From NCBI GenBank assembly GCA_032717465.1, contig CM064683.1, positions 39,540,542 to 39,604,541 on the forward strand: a stretch of 64,000 nt of DNA. The letters run 5' to 3'. This DNA is from Coenobita brevimanus. Lineage: Eukaryota; Arthropoda; Malacostraca; Decapoda; Coenobitidae. The position numbers and the translations under genes are program-made. Below the pieces are notes generated by a model. That model had not been told where the DNA came from. It did not search any database and saw nothing but the letters and a program-made list of their open reading frames with translations. Shown in pieces: positions 10,560 to 20,183 of this stretch. Within the stretch, counting starts at the first letter, position 1. Each line of letters starts with the position of its first letter.

Positions 10560-10960
10560 CTTTTTTGAACTCACTATATCTCACTGCATCCGTTTATCTT
10601 CGGCCAGATGCTTTAATCCCAAAGCAGGTGGCCATGATGACACTCCCTTCACTATCAGGCCGCCCAGCCTCCATCCACTTCCTCTGTGTCAACCTTTCCT
10701 GTGCTATCAGGCTGCCCACCCTCCATCCACTTCCTCTGTGTCAACCTTTCCTGTGCTATCAGGCCACCCAGCCTCCATCCATCTTCACTGGTATACCTCT
10801 CCACCCCATCTCTCTTCAACACCTTCTCTCTCCTGCCAGTGTTCTGAAATAGGGGTAATAATTAGTAGGGAAAAAAAGAAAAAAATCTAATAACTCCCCT
10901 AATGATATATTTTGTATATTACACCTAAAATTTTCTTTATTACTCATATATATTTAACAA
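10560..10960. repeat. Unique part of duplication A with a GCCCACCCTCCATCC repeat
   Basis: Short tandem blocks (CACTTCCTCTGTGTCAACC and GCTATCAGGC, two to three times) correspond to 24890-25020 in copy B. A degenerate copy of the GATATATTTTGTATATTACACC motif lies at 10900-10925. No gene seen. Confidence 0.6.
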
Positions 10961-10962
10961 CT

Positions 10963-11160
10963 GGCTGCAGCAAGTGACAAGTGTTAACATTAGGGGTACA
11001 GCTGCAAGAGGCTGACTGAAAAAGACCTGAGACGAGGTCACAGTGACCTCAGGGATAAGGGACTGAATAGGGAGGCTGCCATAGATTAAGCAGCATGGAC
11101 AGCCACCATCAGGTGACCAAGGCGGATGCATGCAAGCATACTGGAGCCTTTATAAACGAA
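10963..11160 (+). mobile_element. LINE-K 3' end in duplication A
   Basis: Sense fragment coding the last residues of the LINE-K polyprotein. The conserved tail GRPKKTWDEV and AWRAAI, clear in copy B, is degenerate here. It ends with GGTGACCAAGGCGGATGCAT. The same insertion is present in copy B (25165-25375), so it predates the segmental duplication. Confidence 0.8.
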
Positions 11161-11667
11161 ACAAAATGATGTGGCATCAGGGTGACAAACCAAAACATTT
11201 ACTTTATGGTTGCTGCAGCAGACAACTGATTCAACTCATTAGGGGTACAGTGTATTATGTAATCTATGAGGTTCAAAATACAGTGCAATTCTGAAAATTA
11301 AACATGGCTGGCATCAAGCAGTGCAAGTCCAGGCAGAGACTACTCCTCCATATCTCCCATACACACATCATGCTCTTGGGCACTAGGCCTCTTCCATTGT
11401 CCCTCCACCCTGCCATGTTCCAACCCCAGCAAAGCACATCTGACACACAAATGCAGCTGCTTCCTGGTGGTTGATGGGTCTGCTCAGCCACACAGACCAG
11501 GGTAGAGCCACAACAGTAAAAACGCTACGGAAGACACAGAGCCGATGGGGAAAAAAATAATATGATCAGCATCGTACACAGAGCCACCCTAATGACTCTC
11601 CCAAGCCTGCCCTGCCCTTCCCTACACTGGCCTGACAATGACCAAACACACGCCTAACAACACACTG
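11161..11667. other. Duplication A spacer
   Basis: Sequence shared with copy B, split there by a LINE-R and by a TIR element. This A copy therefore serves as the empty reference for both B insertions. No gene recognised. Confidence 0.6.
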
Positions 11668-11680
11668 ATACACACACACA

Positions 11681-11716
<36 letters not shown>
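11668..11716. repeat. (CA)n microsatellite at LINE-C 5' side
   Basis: (AC)n interrupted once by AT. It abuts the 5' end of LINE-C. A second (CA)n lies at its 3' end (14004-14034). Confidence 0.9.
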
Positions 11717-11719
<3 letters not shown>

Positions 11720-14001
11720 GGAGCCAAGAGACAAGCTTTATAGGCAGGGAAGATACAACTTTGGGAAAGCAAATTTTACAGGATTGAGAAAATTTTTTGA
11801 AAATGCAGATTGGAGAAAATTCAGAGAAACAAGAGACATACAGAGGAAGTGGAACATCTTTCTAGACCTCTGTAATTTGGGAGTGGAAAAATTTGTACCA
11901 AGAGTAAGGGGGAAAGAAAACAGGAAAAAGGAGTGGTTTAATAGAAGGCATATGATAGCAAAAAAAGAGAGAGATAAGGCGTGGAACAACTGGAGAAAGA
12001 GAGGTAACAACAGAACAAAGGAAGAATATAAAAGAACTAGAAATGAATACACAAGAATATGTAGAGAGGAAGAAAGGAATTTTGAAAAAGGTATAACAGA
12101 CAAATGTAAGGATGAACCCAAACTGTTTTATAGATTTGTTAATGGCAAACTGAAACAAAAGGAAGGAATCACCAGATTGAAAGTAGAAGGAGAGGTCTAT
12201 AAAGATGCAGCAATGCAAGCTGAAATAATGAACAAATGTTTCCAATCAGTTTTCACTAATGAAAAGGAGTTTGTGGAAGGGGAGGCAGTGATTAGAAATG
12301 TTCCAGTGATAAAAGATATAAAAGTGGAGGTACAGGAAGTGTATAAATTACTGGAAACTCAAGATGTAAGGAAAGCCCCAGGACCTGATGGAATTTCTAA
12401 TTGGGTACTGAAGGAATGCAGAGAACAACTGATGGGTAAGATTCACAGTTTAATTGTGTGTTCTCTGGAAGAGGGGAAAGTGCCAAAAGAATGGAAGAGG
12501 GCAAATGTGGTACCAATTTATAAGGGAGGAAACAGGGAAGAACCCCTGAATTATACACCAGTGTCTAACCAGCATGGTTGCAAAATTGTGTGAGAGAATC
12601 CTGAAAGACAGATGGATAAAATATCTGGAAGAGATGAATATTTTGGCTGAATGTCAGTTTGGATTTAGAAGTGGAGGGTCATGTGTTTCCAACTTGTTGA
12701 GCTTTTACTCAAGAGCAATTGATGTGCTACAGGAGAGAGACGGTTGGGTGGACTGTGTGTATTTCAACTTGGAGAAGGCCTTCAGTAAGGTACCTCATTA
12801 GGAACTAACGTGGAAACTAGAGTATATAGGAGGACTGAAGGGGAAACTTCTGGAATGGATGAGAGACTTTTTGAGAGACAGACAAATAAGGACAGTAATA
12901 AAGGACAGGATGTCTGGATGGAGGGAAGTAACAAGTGGAGTCCCTCAAGGCTCGGTGTTGGCGCCAGTAATGTTCCTGATTTACGTAAATAAATGATATG
13001 GTAGATGAACAGTTATGCAAGTCTGTTTGCTGATGATGTAAAGATCTTGAGGAGGATTGTAAAATGCTGCAGGAGGATCTGGATAGGATACATGATTGGA
13101 GTCGGATGTGGGAAATGAAATTTAATGCAAAGAAATGTAAAATATTGGAAATGGGTAAAATTACCAAGAGGCCATCATTGAATTATTTGATGGGTAATGA
13201 ACCAATCACAAAAGCGAGAGAAGAGAAAGATTTGGGAGTGCTGGTCCAGGACAGTTTGTCACCTGAAAAACACATTAACAAGATAGTTAGAGAGACGTAT
13301 AAACTCCTGACTAACGTAAGAGTAGCATTTCATTATATGGATGAGGAGATGATGAAAAAATTGATAGTGGCCATGATTCACCCCAGGTTAGAATATGCAG
13401 CGGTAGTGTGGTGCCCACACAAAAAGAAAGATATAAACAAGATTGAGAGAATACAAAGAACAGCAACCAAGATGGTCCCCAGTCTGGCAGATCTGTCATA
13501 CAGAGAGAGGCTGGAAAAGATGGATTTGCCTGAGGAAAGGAGAAAGAGGGGAGACATGATTGCGGTGTTCAGGACCATGAAAGGAGTAGATAAAATTGAC
13601 CAGGAAGATCTGTTTGTAAGGGATAAGACAGTAACAAGAGGACACGGAAGGAAATTGAAGAAGTCAAGCTGCTTGAAGGATATCAAGAAATATAGTTTTC
13701 CTTATAGATGTAAAGACCTGTGGAATAGCCTGGGCAAAGAAATCGTCCAGTCTAAAAACTTTAATGAGTTTAAAGCTAAATTTGACATTGAAAAACAGCG
13801 CCGGGAACCCACGAGCATAGCACATTTCCTGTATATCACAATTAGGTATATTAGGTAAATACATAAGTATTTGGAACAACTTAGATGAAGAGGTGGTGCA
13901 GGAGAAAAACATTCATGTGTGTAAAAGTATACTAGATGAAATGTGGATATGGAGACAGGACAACACGAGCATTGCTCAATTCCTGTATACTACAAATAGG
14001 T

Positions 14002-14003
<2 letters not shown>
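11717..14003 (+). mobile_element. LINE-C (CR1/L2-like) copy 1
   Basis: Sense non-LTR retrotransposon inserted in duplication A, 5'-truncated. It encodes a linker with basic coiled region, a full-span RT and a long C-terminal domain. The 3' end carries short repeats of ATTAGGTAA, as expected for CR1/L2 elements, whose tails are short tandem repeats and not poly(A). (CA)n flanks both sides. The matching position in duplication B is empty, giving independent proof of insertion. A second copy lies at 58318-59725. Confidence 0.92.
11718..13858 (+). pseudogene. LINE-C ORF2 relic (reverse transcriptase)
   Basis: RT of a CR1/L2-type element in three main pieces. 11718-12593 holds the linker, then KAPGPDGIS and ANVVPIYKGG. 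12574-12801 holds LAECQFGFRSGGSCVSN and motif A. 13064-13858 holds KFNAKKCKILEMG, EKDLGVLVQD, LEYAAVVWCPHKKKD and RGDMIAVFRTMKG. Between the last two, motif B (GVPQGSVLAP) and motif C (LFADDVKI, near 13023) are readable in other frames. Motif A reads VYFNLEKAFSKVPH: the catalytic aspartate of the usual YxDF is asparagine. At least three frameshifts and several stops confirm a dead copy. Confidence 0.93.

Positions 14004-14034
<31 letters not shown>
14004..14034. repeat. (CA)n microsatellite at LINE-C 3' end
   Basis: Pure (AC)n run directly after the LINE-C tail. Confidence 0.93.
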
Positions 14035-14037
<3 letters not shown>

Positions 14038-14049
14038 TTTGTACCGGGT

Positions 14050-14335
14050 GTGAGGGAGGAGGAATGAGTCAACTGTATATACTCCCTGATGACTCAGCTG
14101 ACTCCCTGGCTTGCTGACTCTTTGAAGATTCTCTGTTGACCTCCTGCTGACTCCCTGATGACTCTGCTGACTCTCTTGACTTCCTCCTGCTCTCCCTGAT
14201 GACTCTTGCCTTCCTGCTGACTTCTGACCCAATGATGGCAGCAACATCAGGACTCCCTCAGGTACAACCAGCCAAGTCCAGTCACATCCATCTGTAAAGG
14301 CAAAATAACATTAGGCAAATCTTACCTCAGCTGTT
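14050..14335. repeat. Short TGACTCCCTG-type tandem repeat in duplication A
   Basis: Degenerate repeats of about 10-20 bp (GCTGACTCCCTGATGACTC). The matching arrays in and beside copy B are at 28840-28995 and 29455-29590. The antisense frame reads as Ser/Gln/Gly-rich low complexity and not as a protein family. Confidence 0.75.
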
Positions 14336-14443
14336 TAACACCATTCCAGGCCCATGACGCAGCAGCACATCATTTATTTTGTTATTTTCCATCCAAGAAC
14401 TGAAATGTTTATGGTATATACCTTATTTCATATATTTTGATAT

Positions 14444-14815
14444 CTATCTATCTATTGCCAGACGCCATAATCCCGCAAGGGGTGGCCATTTCAATTTGAG
14501 TTATTTGTTTTACAGGGAGGGGCACTAACCCTCCACCAACCCACTTGTTGACAAGTAAGGAGCACGTATGATTTGGTTATATGGTTACCACCCAGCGTTG
14601 TAAATGGTTTCTTGGCTTACAGGAAACCATTTGGCTTGTCACTCAGTGTAAAGCCACCTGTAAAGGAAAGAAATGCAATAAGAAGTGACAGGAAAGATGG
14701 GAGAAATAGGAAGCGAGGAGGACAGGCACAGAAAAAGAATGATAAAGGCTAGGAAAGCAGTAGGCAGCACTACATCGAGTGAGTGGATGATGGTCGCCAC
14801 CACCTACCCCTATCA
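14444..14815 (-). mobile_element. SINE-B copy
   Basis: Antisense SINE-B. Left to right on the plus strand: a (TATC)n tail, the LINE-R-like terminus TTGCCAGACGCCATAATCCC, then the body GGCACTAACCCTCCACCAAC. The module shared with SINE-A follows (GGTTATATGGTTACCACCCA) and runs to CACTACATCGAGTGAGTGG. Similar AT-rich sequences at both borders (CATATATTTTGATAT and CATATTATGATAT) are a plausible target-site duplication. Confidence 0.85.
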
Positions 14816-14819
14816 TATT

Positions 14820-15180
14820 ATGATATAGCAAATAATCACAAATCTTGGCTGTCATTATACATTGCAGATTTTTAACACATGCTGTACTTTTTTTTAAGAG
14901 GGTCAAACATCATCATCAAGAGCTGAAAGTTTTATGGCACGTGTCAAATCAAATGTATATTGTTAGTATCAGCAAATATTGAATAAATAATTCCCCTTGA
15001 TGTGTAAATACACATTGTATTTTTTTATGCATTCACAATATTTTTGCCAATGTGCATGTTTTGCAATAACCCAACCAGCAATCAAGGAGGTTTGACTACG
15101 TGAAGCTCACTTTAACTTGGCCTAAAATTATCATCCTTCCAGCTTGATTACTGAGCTGCAGATTAACATTTGTGGTGCTA
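14820..15180. other. Unassigned DNA in duplication A
   Basis: AT-rich sequence without recognisable gene or repeat. Homology to copy B resumes near 15100. Confidence 0.5.
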
Positions 15181-15875
15181 GTCATGAGTAAGTACTATGG
15201 AATGGACACAGAGCCACAGTATTGTCTGGGTAAGTGCTATAGGAAGGATGTAGCTATAGGACGGATGTAGAGCCATAGTACTGTCTGAATAAGTGCTACA
15301 GGAAGGATGTAAAGCCATAGTATTGTCTGAATAAGTGCTACAGGAAGGATGTAGAGCAATAGTATTGTGCAAGTGCTATGGAAAGGATGTAGAGCCATAG
15401 TATTGTCTGAATAAGTGCTACAGGAAGGATGTAGAGCAGGGGTTCCCAACCTGGGGTAAATTACCCCAAGTGGGGTAATTTGGTCTTTTGTGAAGGGTAA
15501 TGGGGGAGGTAACAAAAAAAAAAAAAAATCTAAAAATCATACCAGTTATGATAGACTTTCAGACCTATACTAAAATTCAGAGATGAATGTTTAAAGTCAT
15601 GTTTATTTGGTATCAGTGTTAATAATAAAAATAAATTACTCCTTGCAATAACTCTCTTGGTTTTAGCCTAACCTTTAATTAAGTCCTACATTCAAACTAA
15701 AATCTAGGCATCAAAATGTTAAGCAGCTAAAATGCAATTGTGGAAACATAAGCAATGAGGGGTAATGAGTGAAGGGAGGTGTGGAAAATGGGGTAATGGG
15801 TAAATAAAGGTTGGGAACCCCTGATGTAGAGCCATAGTATTGTGCAAGTGCTATGGAAAGGATGTACAGCCATTG
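15180..15875. repeat. About 43-bp tandem repeat interrupted by a MITE
   Basis: Units of the type AAGTGCTATAGGAAGGATGT plus AGAGCCATAGTATTGT recur at about 15188, 15230, 15290, 15332, 15368, 15413 and 15845. The last two are separated by the 387-bp hAT-type element. The unit is an expansion of the dispersed motif found singly at 898, 29335 and 42735. Confidence 0.88.
15437..15823. mobile_element. hAT-type non-autonomous element (MITE)
   Basis: A 387-bp element with perfect 16-bp terminal inverted repeats, CAGGGGTTCCCAACCT at the left and its reverse complement at the right. It is flanked by identical 8-bp direct repeats ATGTAGAG (15429-15436 and 15824-15831). The CAGGGG start and 8-bp target duplication are diagnostic of the hAT superfamily. 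No transposase frame, so it would depend on a source elsewhere. The target is a tandem repeat array, and removing the element plus one duplication rejoins the array exactly. Confidence 0.96.
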
Positions 15876-16384
15876 TGTCGTCTTTTTCTGCCACTGAGCT
15901 AAGTAAAACAGACAGGAAAAGAACAACATTTGGCCAAGTTAAAGCGAACTGACTAAAAATGAATTGCCATCACAAGGGGGGTACTCACACGTCCTGTAGT
16001 AGTAGTAGTAGGGATCACACCTATGGTCATGGTACTGGTAGTGGTAGTAGTACAAGTAACACCTATAGTACCAGCAATCACATCTTCATAGTAGTCAAGA
16101 TAAATGAGTCCATAGTATTAAGTACACTCTTTCACAGTTGTAGCACAGTAATAACAGCAGTCTGGTGGGTAGCACAAAGCACATGTACAGGGGAGGGTAA
16201 CGTTTTTCTGAGTTCATGATTCCAGGGGCTTGATTGGTAAGAGGATGAGTGTGTGGCCCATTTCACAAAGCATGTTCTTGATTATTTCTCACTTCACACT
16301 TTTGTCTGTCTTTTCCTTGTTTTCTGGACCTGACATCACTTCACTTCACCTGTGGGGGAGAAGAACAGAATGATGAATAGGCCT
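15876..16384. other. Unassigned DNA with (TAG)n
   Basis: The first 75 bp match the end of the segmental duplication. A (GTA)n-type run lies at 15997-16075. No gene recognised. Confidence 0.5.
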
Positions 16385-16545
16385 AATAATAACAGATAAT
16401 AATAATAATAATAAACACAGTAACAGTAATAATGAAGATAATAATAATAATAATAATAATGGTAGTAGTAGTAGTACCGGTAGTGGAAGCAGCAGTAGTA
16501 GTAGTATGAGTAGTAATAGTAATAATAATAATAACAATAATAATA
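16385..16545. repeat. (TAA)n/(TAG)n trinucleotide tract
   Basis: Mixed TAA and TAG runs, joined to the SINE-A at its right. Confidence 0.9.
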
Positions 16546-16955
16546 TGTGGTAGGTGGGGGTGGTCACCATCCACTCACTCGATGTAGTGCTGCTTTGGGT
16601 GTCTGCCCTCCCCTCTCTTCCTTCCTTCCTCTTCTTTCCTTCATTCTTTCCCCATCCTTCTGCCTGTGGGTGACTCTACACTGAGTGACAAGCCAAATGG
16701 TTTCCTGTACACTAGGAAACCATTTACTACGCTGGGTGGTAACCATATTACCAACTTACAGCACCTGGTGGTTTATTGAGCCGGTGAAGGTTTATATCCA
16801 AGGGATGGTTGGGGTTTATTGCTCACATAATGCCACTCAGGGATGAGTGAGGCTGGTCATTTTCATCTCAAATGTCAGGACCAACTTGCCTAGCCCTGGG
16901 CTCCTACGCTCCTCATGGGGCGGCATAGGACTGGATAATGGATGGATGGATAATA
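16545..16955 (+). mobile_element. SINE-A copy lacking its A box
   Basis: Sense SINE-A with upstream module, shared module and tail. The A-box segment is deleted: the sequence runs from CTGGTGGTTTATTG straight to AGCCGGTGAAGGTTTATATC. About 30 bp are missing between short ATTG repeats, so Pol III activity is unlikely. Confidence 0.85.
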
Positions 16956-16969
16956 ATCATATATTCATC

Positions 16970-17140
16970 ATCATCCAATTCTACACTGCCCCATGAGCAG
17001 CACAGGAACCAGGGCTAAGCAACTTGGTGCTGACATTTAAGATGACAGTGACCAGCCTCACTCATCCCTGAGTGGCATTATGTGAGCAATAAACCCCAAC
17101 CATCCCTTGGATATAAACCTGCACCGGCTCAATCCAATAA
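16970..17140 (-). mobile_element. SINE-A 3' half, inverted neighbour
   Basis: Antisense 3' half of SINE-A, truncated near the B box (GGCTCAATCC) where a (TAA)n run begins. It lies tail to tail with the copy ending at 16955, forming an inverted repeat with a spacer of about 15 bp. Confidence 0.83.
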
Positions 17141-17206
17141 TAATAATAATAATAATAACATTAATAATATAACGGTAATAATAATAAAACTAATAATAAT
17201 AATCTA
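17141..17206. repeat. (TAA)n tract
   Basis: (TAA)n with minor interruptions, ending at the LINE-R tail. Confidence 0.9.
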
Positions 17207-17533
17207 TCTATCTATCTATCTATAGCCCGACGCCCTAATCCTGCAAAGGGTGGCCACAGACAAAACACCTCCAAGTCGCTCTGTCACCCACCATTTGACT
17301 ACCCTCCCCCCAACTCACCCACCCCTCATGTACCTCTCAACTCCATCCCTCCACCTCATCCTCGGTCTACCCCTCCCTCTCCCTCCCTCCACCTCACCTA
17401 CATATACCCTCTTAGTCAGTCTTTCATTCTCCATTCTCTCCACATGCCCAAACCACCTCAGTGTATTTCTCCTAATCTTCTCAAACACATCCACATCCAC
17501 CCAACAACGTTCCTTCACTTCTTCATTCGTCGA
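17207..17533 (-). mobile_element. LINE-R 3' fragment
   Basis: Antisense LINE-R: (TATC)n tail on the left, then the C-terminal coding part with [17 protein letters not shown] and [18 protein letters not shown] readable in one frame. Truncated at TNEEVKERC, where another (TAA)n begins. Confidence 0.88.
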
Positions 17534-17593
17534 TAATAATAATAATAATAATAACAATATTAATAACAACAACAATAATAATAATAATAATAA
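17534..17593. repeat. (TAA)n tract
   Basis: (AAT)n with AAC interruptions between LINE-R and SINE-A. Confidence 0.9.
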
Positions 17594-18040
17594 TCATCAT
17601 CATCTAATCCTATGTTTCCCCACGAGAAGCATAGAAGCCCGGGGCTAGGCCAGTTAGTCCTGACATCTGAGATGAGAGTGACCAACCTCACTCATCCCTG
17701 AGTGGCATTAGGTGAGTAATAAACCCCAACTACCCTTGGACATAAACCTACACTGGCTCAATCCAACTAGAGTACCTTAATCACCCACTAAACCACAAGG
17801 TGCCATAATTTGGTTATATGGTTTCCACCCAGCGTGGTTTCCTGATGCACAGAAAACCATTTGGCTTGTCACTCCGTGTAGAGTCACCTATAAGCAGAGG
17901 GAAGAGGAAAGAATGAAGGAAAGAAAGACAGAAGAGGAAGGAAGGAAAGAAGGAAAGAAGAGAGGAAAGGACAGTCACCCAATAGCAGCACTACATCGAG
18001 AGAGTGGATGGCGAGTGCCTCCACCAACCACTTTAATAAT
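17594..18040 (-). mobile_element. SINE-A copy
   Basis: Antisense SINE-A, full length from (ATC)n tail to upstream module (CACTACATCGAGAGAGTGG). The right border is a short (TAA)n that touches the 3' end of LINE-M. Confidence 0.86.
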
Positions 18041-19023
18041 AATAATCAACATCATCATCATCCAGACTCCATTCCCACCCCAGGGCAGGGTGAGGAGTAG
18101 CAATGTCCAGACAGCCCAAATTTGCCCAATCCAATGGGCCATGTTTCCATTCACTCATCATTCAAGCCCAGAATCCTGGCTCTATTGGATACACCAAAAA
18201 CATTCACCACGTTGTGTAGCGTCACATAAACATATCCAACAGAGTCAATCCAGACGCTGCCATGTTAAACAGGGGTGCCAAATCCCTGATCATGCACTTC
18301 TCCTCACAACATCCAGCCAGCCAGCTCAATCTCTTGTCAGTTCCCTAGCCTCACTGACTTCCAAACTTCTCTTCCTCACACACTCATCCACCATATCTCT
18401 CCACCTTCTCCTTGGCCTACCTTGCCTCCTCCCTCCTTCAAACTTGCTCAGATATACCTTTTTCACCACTCTATTGTTATCCATTCTCTCCACATGACCA
18501 TACTATCTCAATACACTCTCTTCGATTCTGGTGTCCACAGACTTCCTCACTCCACATCTTTCATGAATCACATTATTCCGTATCCTATCCACCCTCTGTA
18601 CTCCACATACATTCCTCAGCAGTCCCACCTTCACTGCTCTTACTCTTTTCATTTTCATGCCACACCATAGTCTCACACCCATATGTTAAAGTTGGCACTA
18701 ACACTCTTTCATGTAAGCCTCGTGCAGCTGCAACACTCAAGCCTCTGTTCTTATCAAGGCCTTCATTGCACCAGCTACTTTTCTTCCTTGTGTCACTCTA
18801 CTTTCAACTTCTTTTGCACATTTTCCTCTCTTTTCTATCATTGTACCCAGGTATTTGAACTCTCTCACCAATTCCAGTCTCTCTCCATTCACTGTAACAT
18901 CACACTGGGAGTCACCTTCTCTCTCAATAACCATCACTTTACTCTTTTCTACATTTACTCTCAAGGCACAATGCTCACAGACATCAGTAAAACTCTGCAC
19001 TAGCCTACCAAGTTCTTGTCCAG

Positions 19024-20048
19024 TGCCCGTATTTATAAAAACTCCTAGGAGTAAAAGTTCCTCTCAAAGTGAAATTTGGCTCCTAACTTCTAGAAGTACT
19101 CCTAAAAGTTACTTTCAACTCCTAAGTTTACTCATAAAATCGCTAAAAAATAAAAGTCCTCCACAAGGACTTTTAAGGAGTTAGTAGGGCTTTTAGTGAC
19201 AGTGAACACAGTAGCTGCATCCCTCAAACACCAAGAGACAAGACAACATAGACCATGGCTGACCGACACCACCCACCACACAGAAATTTTCGAGCTCGGA
19301 AGGATGCATTCATGGAATATGATGATCAAGAACTTGTAAGAAGGTACCGTTTCGATCGTGAGGGCATTCTGCTTATTACTGATTTAGTAAGAGATGTACT
19401 GGAAAGACCCACACATCGAAACCATCCTCTCACATCCGAGATGAAAATGTTGATACTATTTAGGTACCTTGCAACTGGAAAAATGCAGCAGTGTAATTGT
19501 GATGACTTTGGACCATCGCAGCCATCAGTGAGCCATGTAATAACGGAAACACCCTGTGCTCTAACTGCTCCACACGTTGTTAAGAGGTTTGTGAAGGTCC
19601 CTCGTATACTCCCTCCATCCAGTTTCTTTCTCCTGAACTTATCTGCAGCTGTGGAATCTTGAAATTGTGCCATTGTTGACGGTCACTGTACCATGTACAC
19701 ACGATGCCCCGATGGTAGCAGGCACGATCAGCTGATCACACGATGTGTTTACATTTTATTCATTTCATCGACATTCGTAAAGAATCATAATATAAGGTCA
19801 AATAGATGTTTCTGTATATAAAAACTAGTTTTTCATTTTTAAACTACATACTGATACTCTAAGGCTTTGTAATGGTAATTTTTTTAATATATTAAGCAGA
19901 GATTCTTTGTGCTGGTAACACTTCATGGTAGGAGCAAAATTACTACTACAAGTCCTCCTAGGAGGAACTTTTAGAAGCAACTCTCAGTTACAACCACTTT
20001 TAGTAGTAATTGTAGGAGTACTTCTAGAAGTTTTTATTAATACAGGCA
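19024..20048 (+). mobile_element. PIF/Harbinger-type element inside LINE-M
   Basis: A 1025-bp element with imperfect terminal inverted repeats of about 35 bp (left TGCCCGTATTTATAAAAAC, right reverse complement TGCCTGTATTAATAAAAAC). It is flanked by 3-bp direct repeats CAG (19021-19023 and 20049-20051). A 3-bp duplication and the encoded protein fit PIF/Harbinger. Subterminal regions contain many short inverted CTCCTA/TAGGAG motifs. The central part encodes only an N-terminal transposase fragment, so it is an internally deleted derivative. Confidence 0.9.
19255..19662 (+). pseudogene. HARBI1-like transposase N-terminal fragment
   Basis: 135 codons starting at ATG 19255. It begins MADRHHPPHRNFRARKD and continues with ELVRRYRFDREGILLITDLV, PLTSEMKMLILFRYLATG and MQQCNCDDFGPSQPSVSHVI. 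This pattern (R-YR-F, LRFLATG-like, SQPSVS helix) is the N-terminal region of PIF/Harbinger nucleases. The catalytic DDE part is missing: after VKRFVKVP the frame ends in unrelated sequence. A host-domesticated HARBI1 gene is unlikely, because it lies inside TIRs in a LINE and lacks catalytic residues. Confidence 0.85.
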
Positions 20049-20183
20049 CAGTATTTGCAAGCAGTACTGCATCGTCACCATACAACAAATTTGAGATATT
20101 CCATCCATCACCATTCATTACCAACGCCATCCCTCTCTCCATTACTCGTGTTTTTACTTCTCTCATCACTCCATCCATATATA

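Larger units (their letters stand above)
9905..15950 (+). repeat. Segmental duplication copy A
   Basis: Colinear with copy B at about 24718-29460, in the same orientation. Matching blocks are 9905-9975 with 24718-24790, 10560-11262 with 24810-25500, 11263-11330 with 27197-27325, 11390-11650 with 28518-28790, 14050-14330 with 28810-29105, and 15100-15200/15835-15950 with 29180-29460. Gaps in A are filled by a SINE-A, a LINE-C, a SINE-B and a hAT-type MITE. Divergence is visible by eye throughout, so the event is old. Confidence 0.85.

Noticed and set aside
15959..16219. 86-codon Ser/His-rich frame
   Set aside because: Driven by a (GTA)n run; no family resemblance or conserved context.
19255..19662. 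Host HARBI1 gene
   Set aside because: Lies within TIRs inside a LINE, lacks the catalytic domain and introns; a transposon relic explains it.
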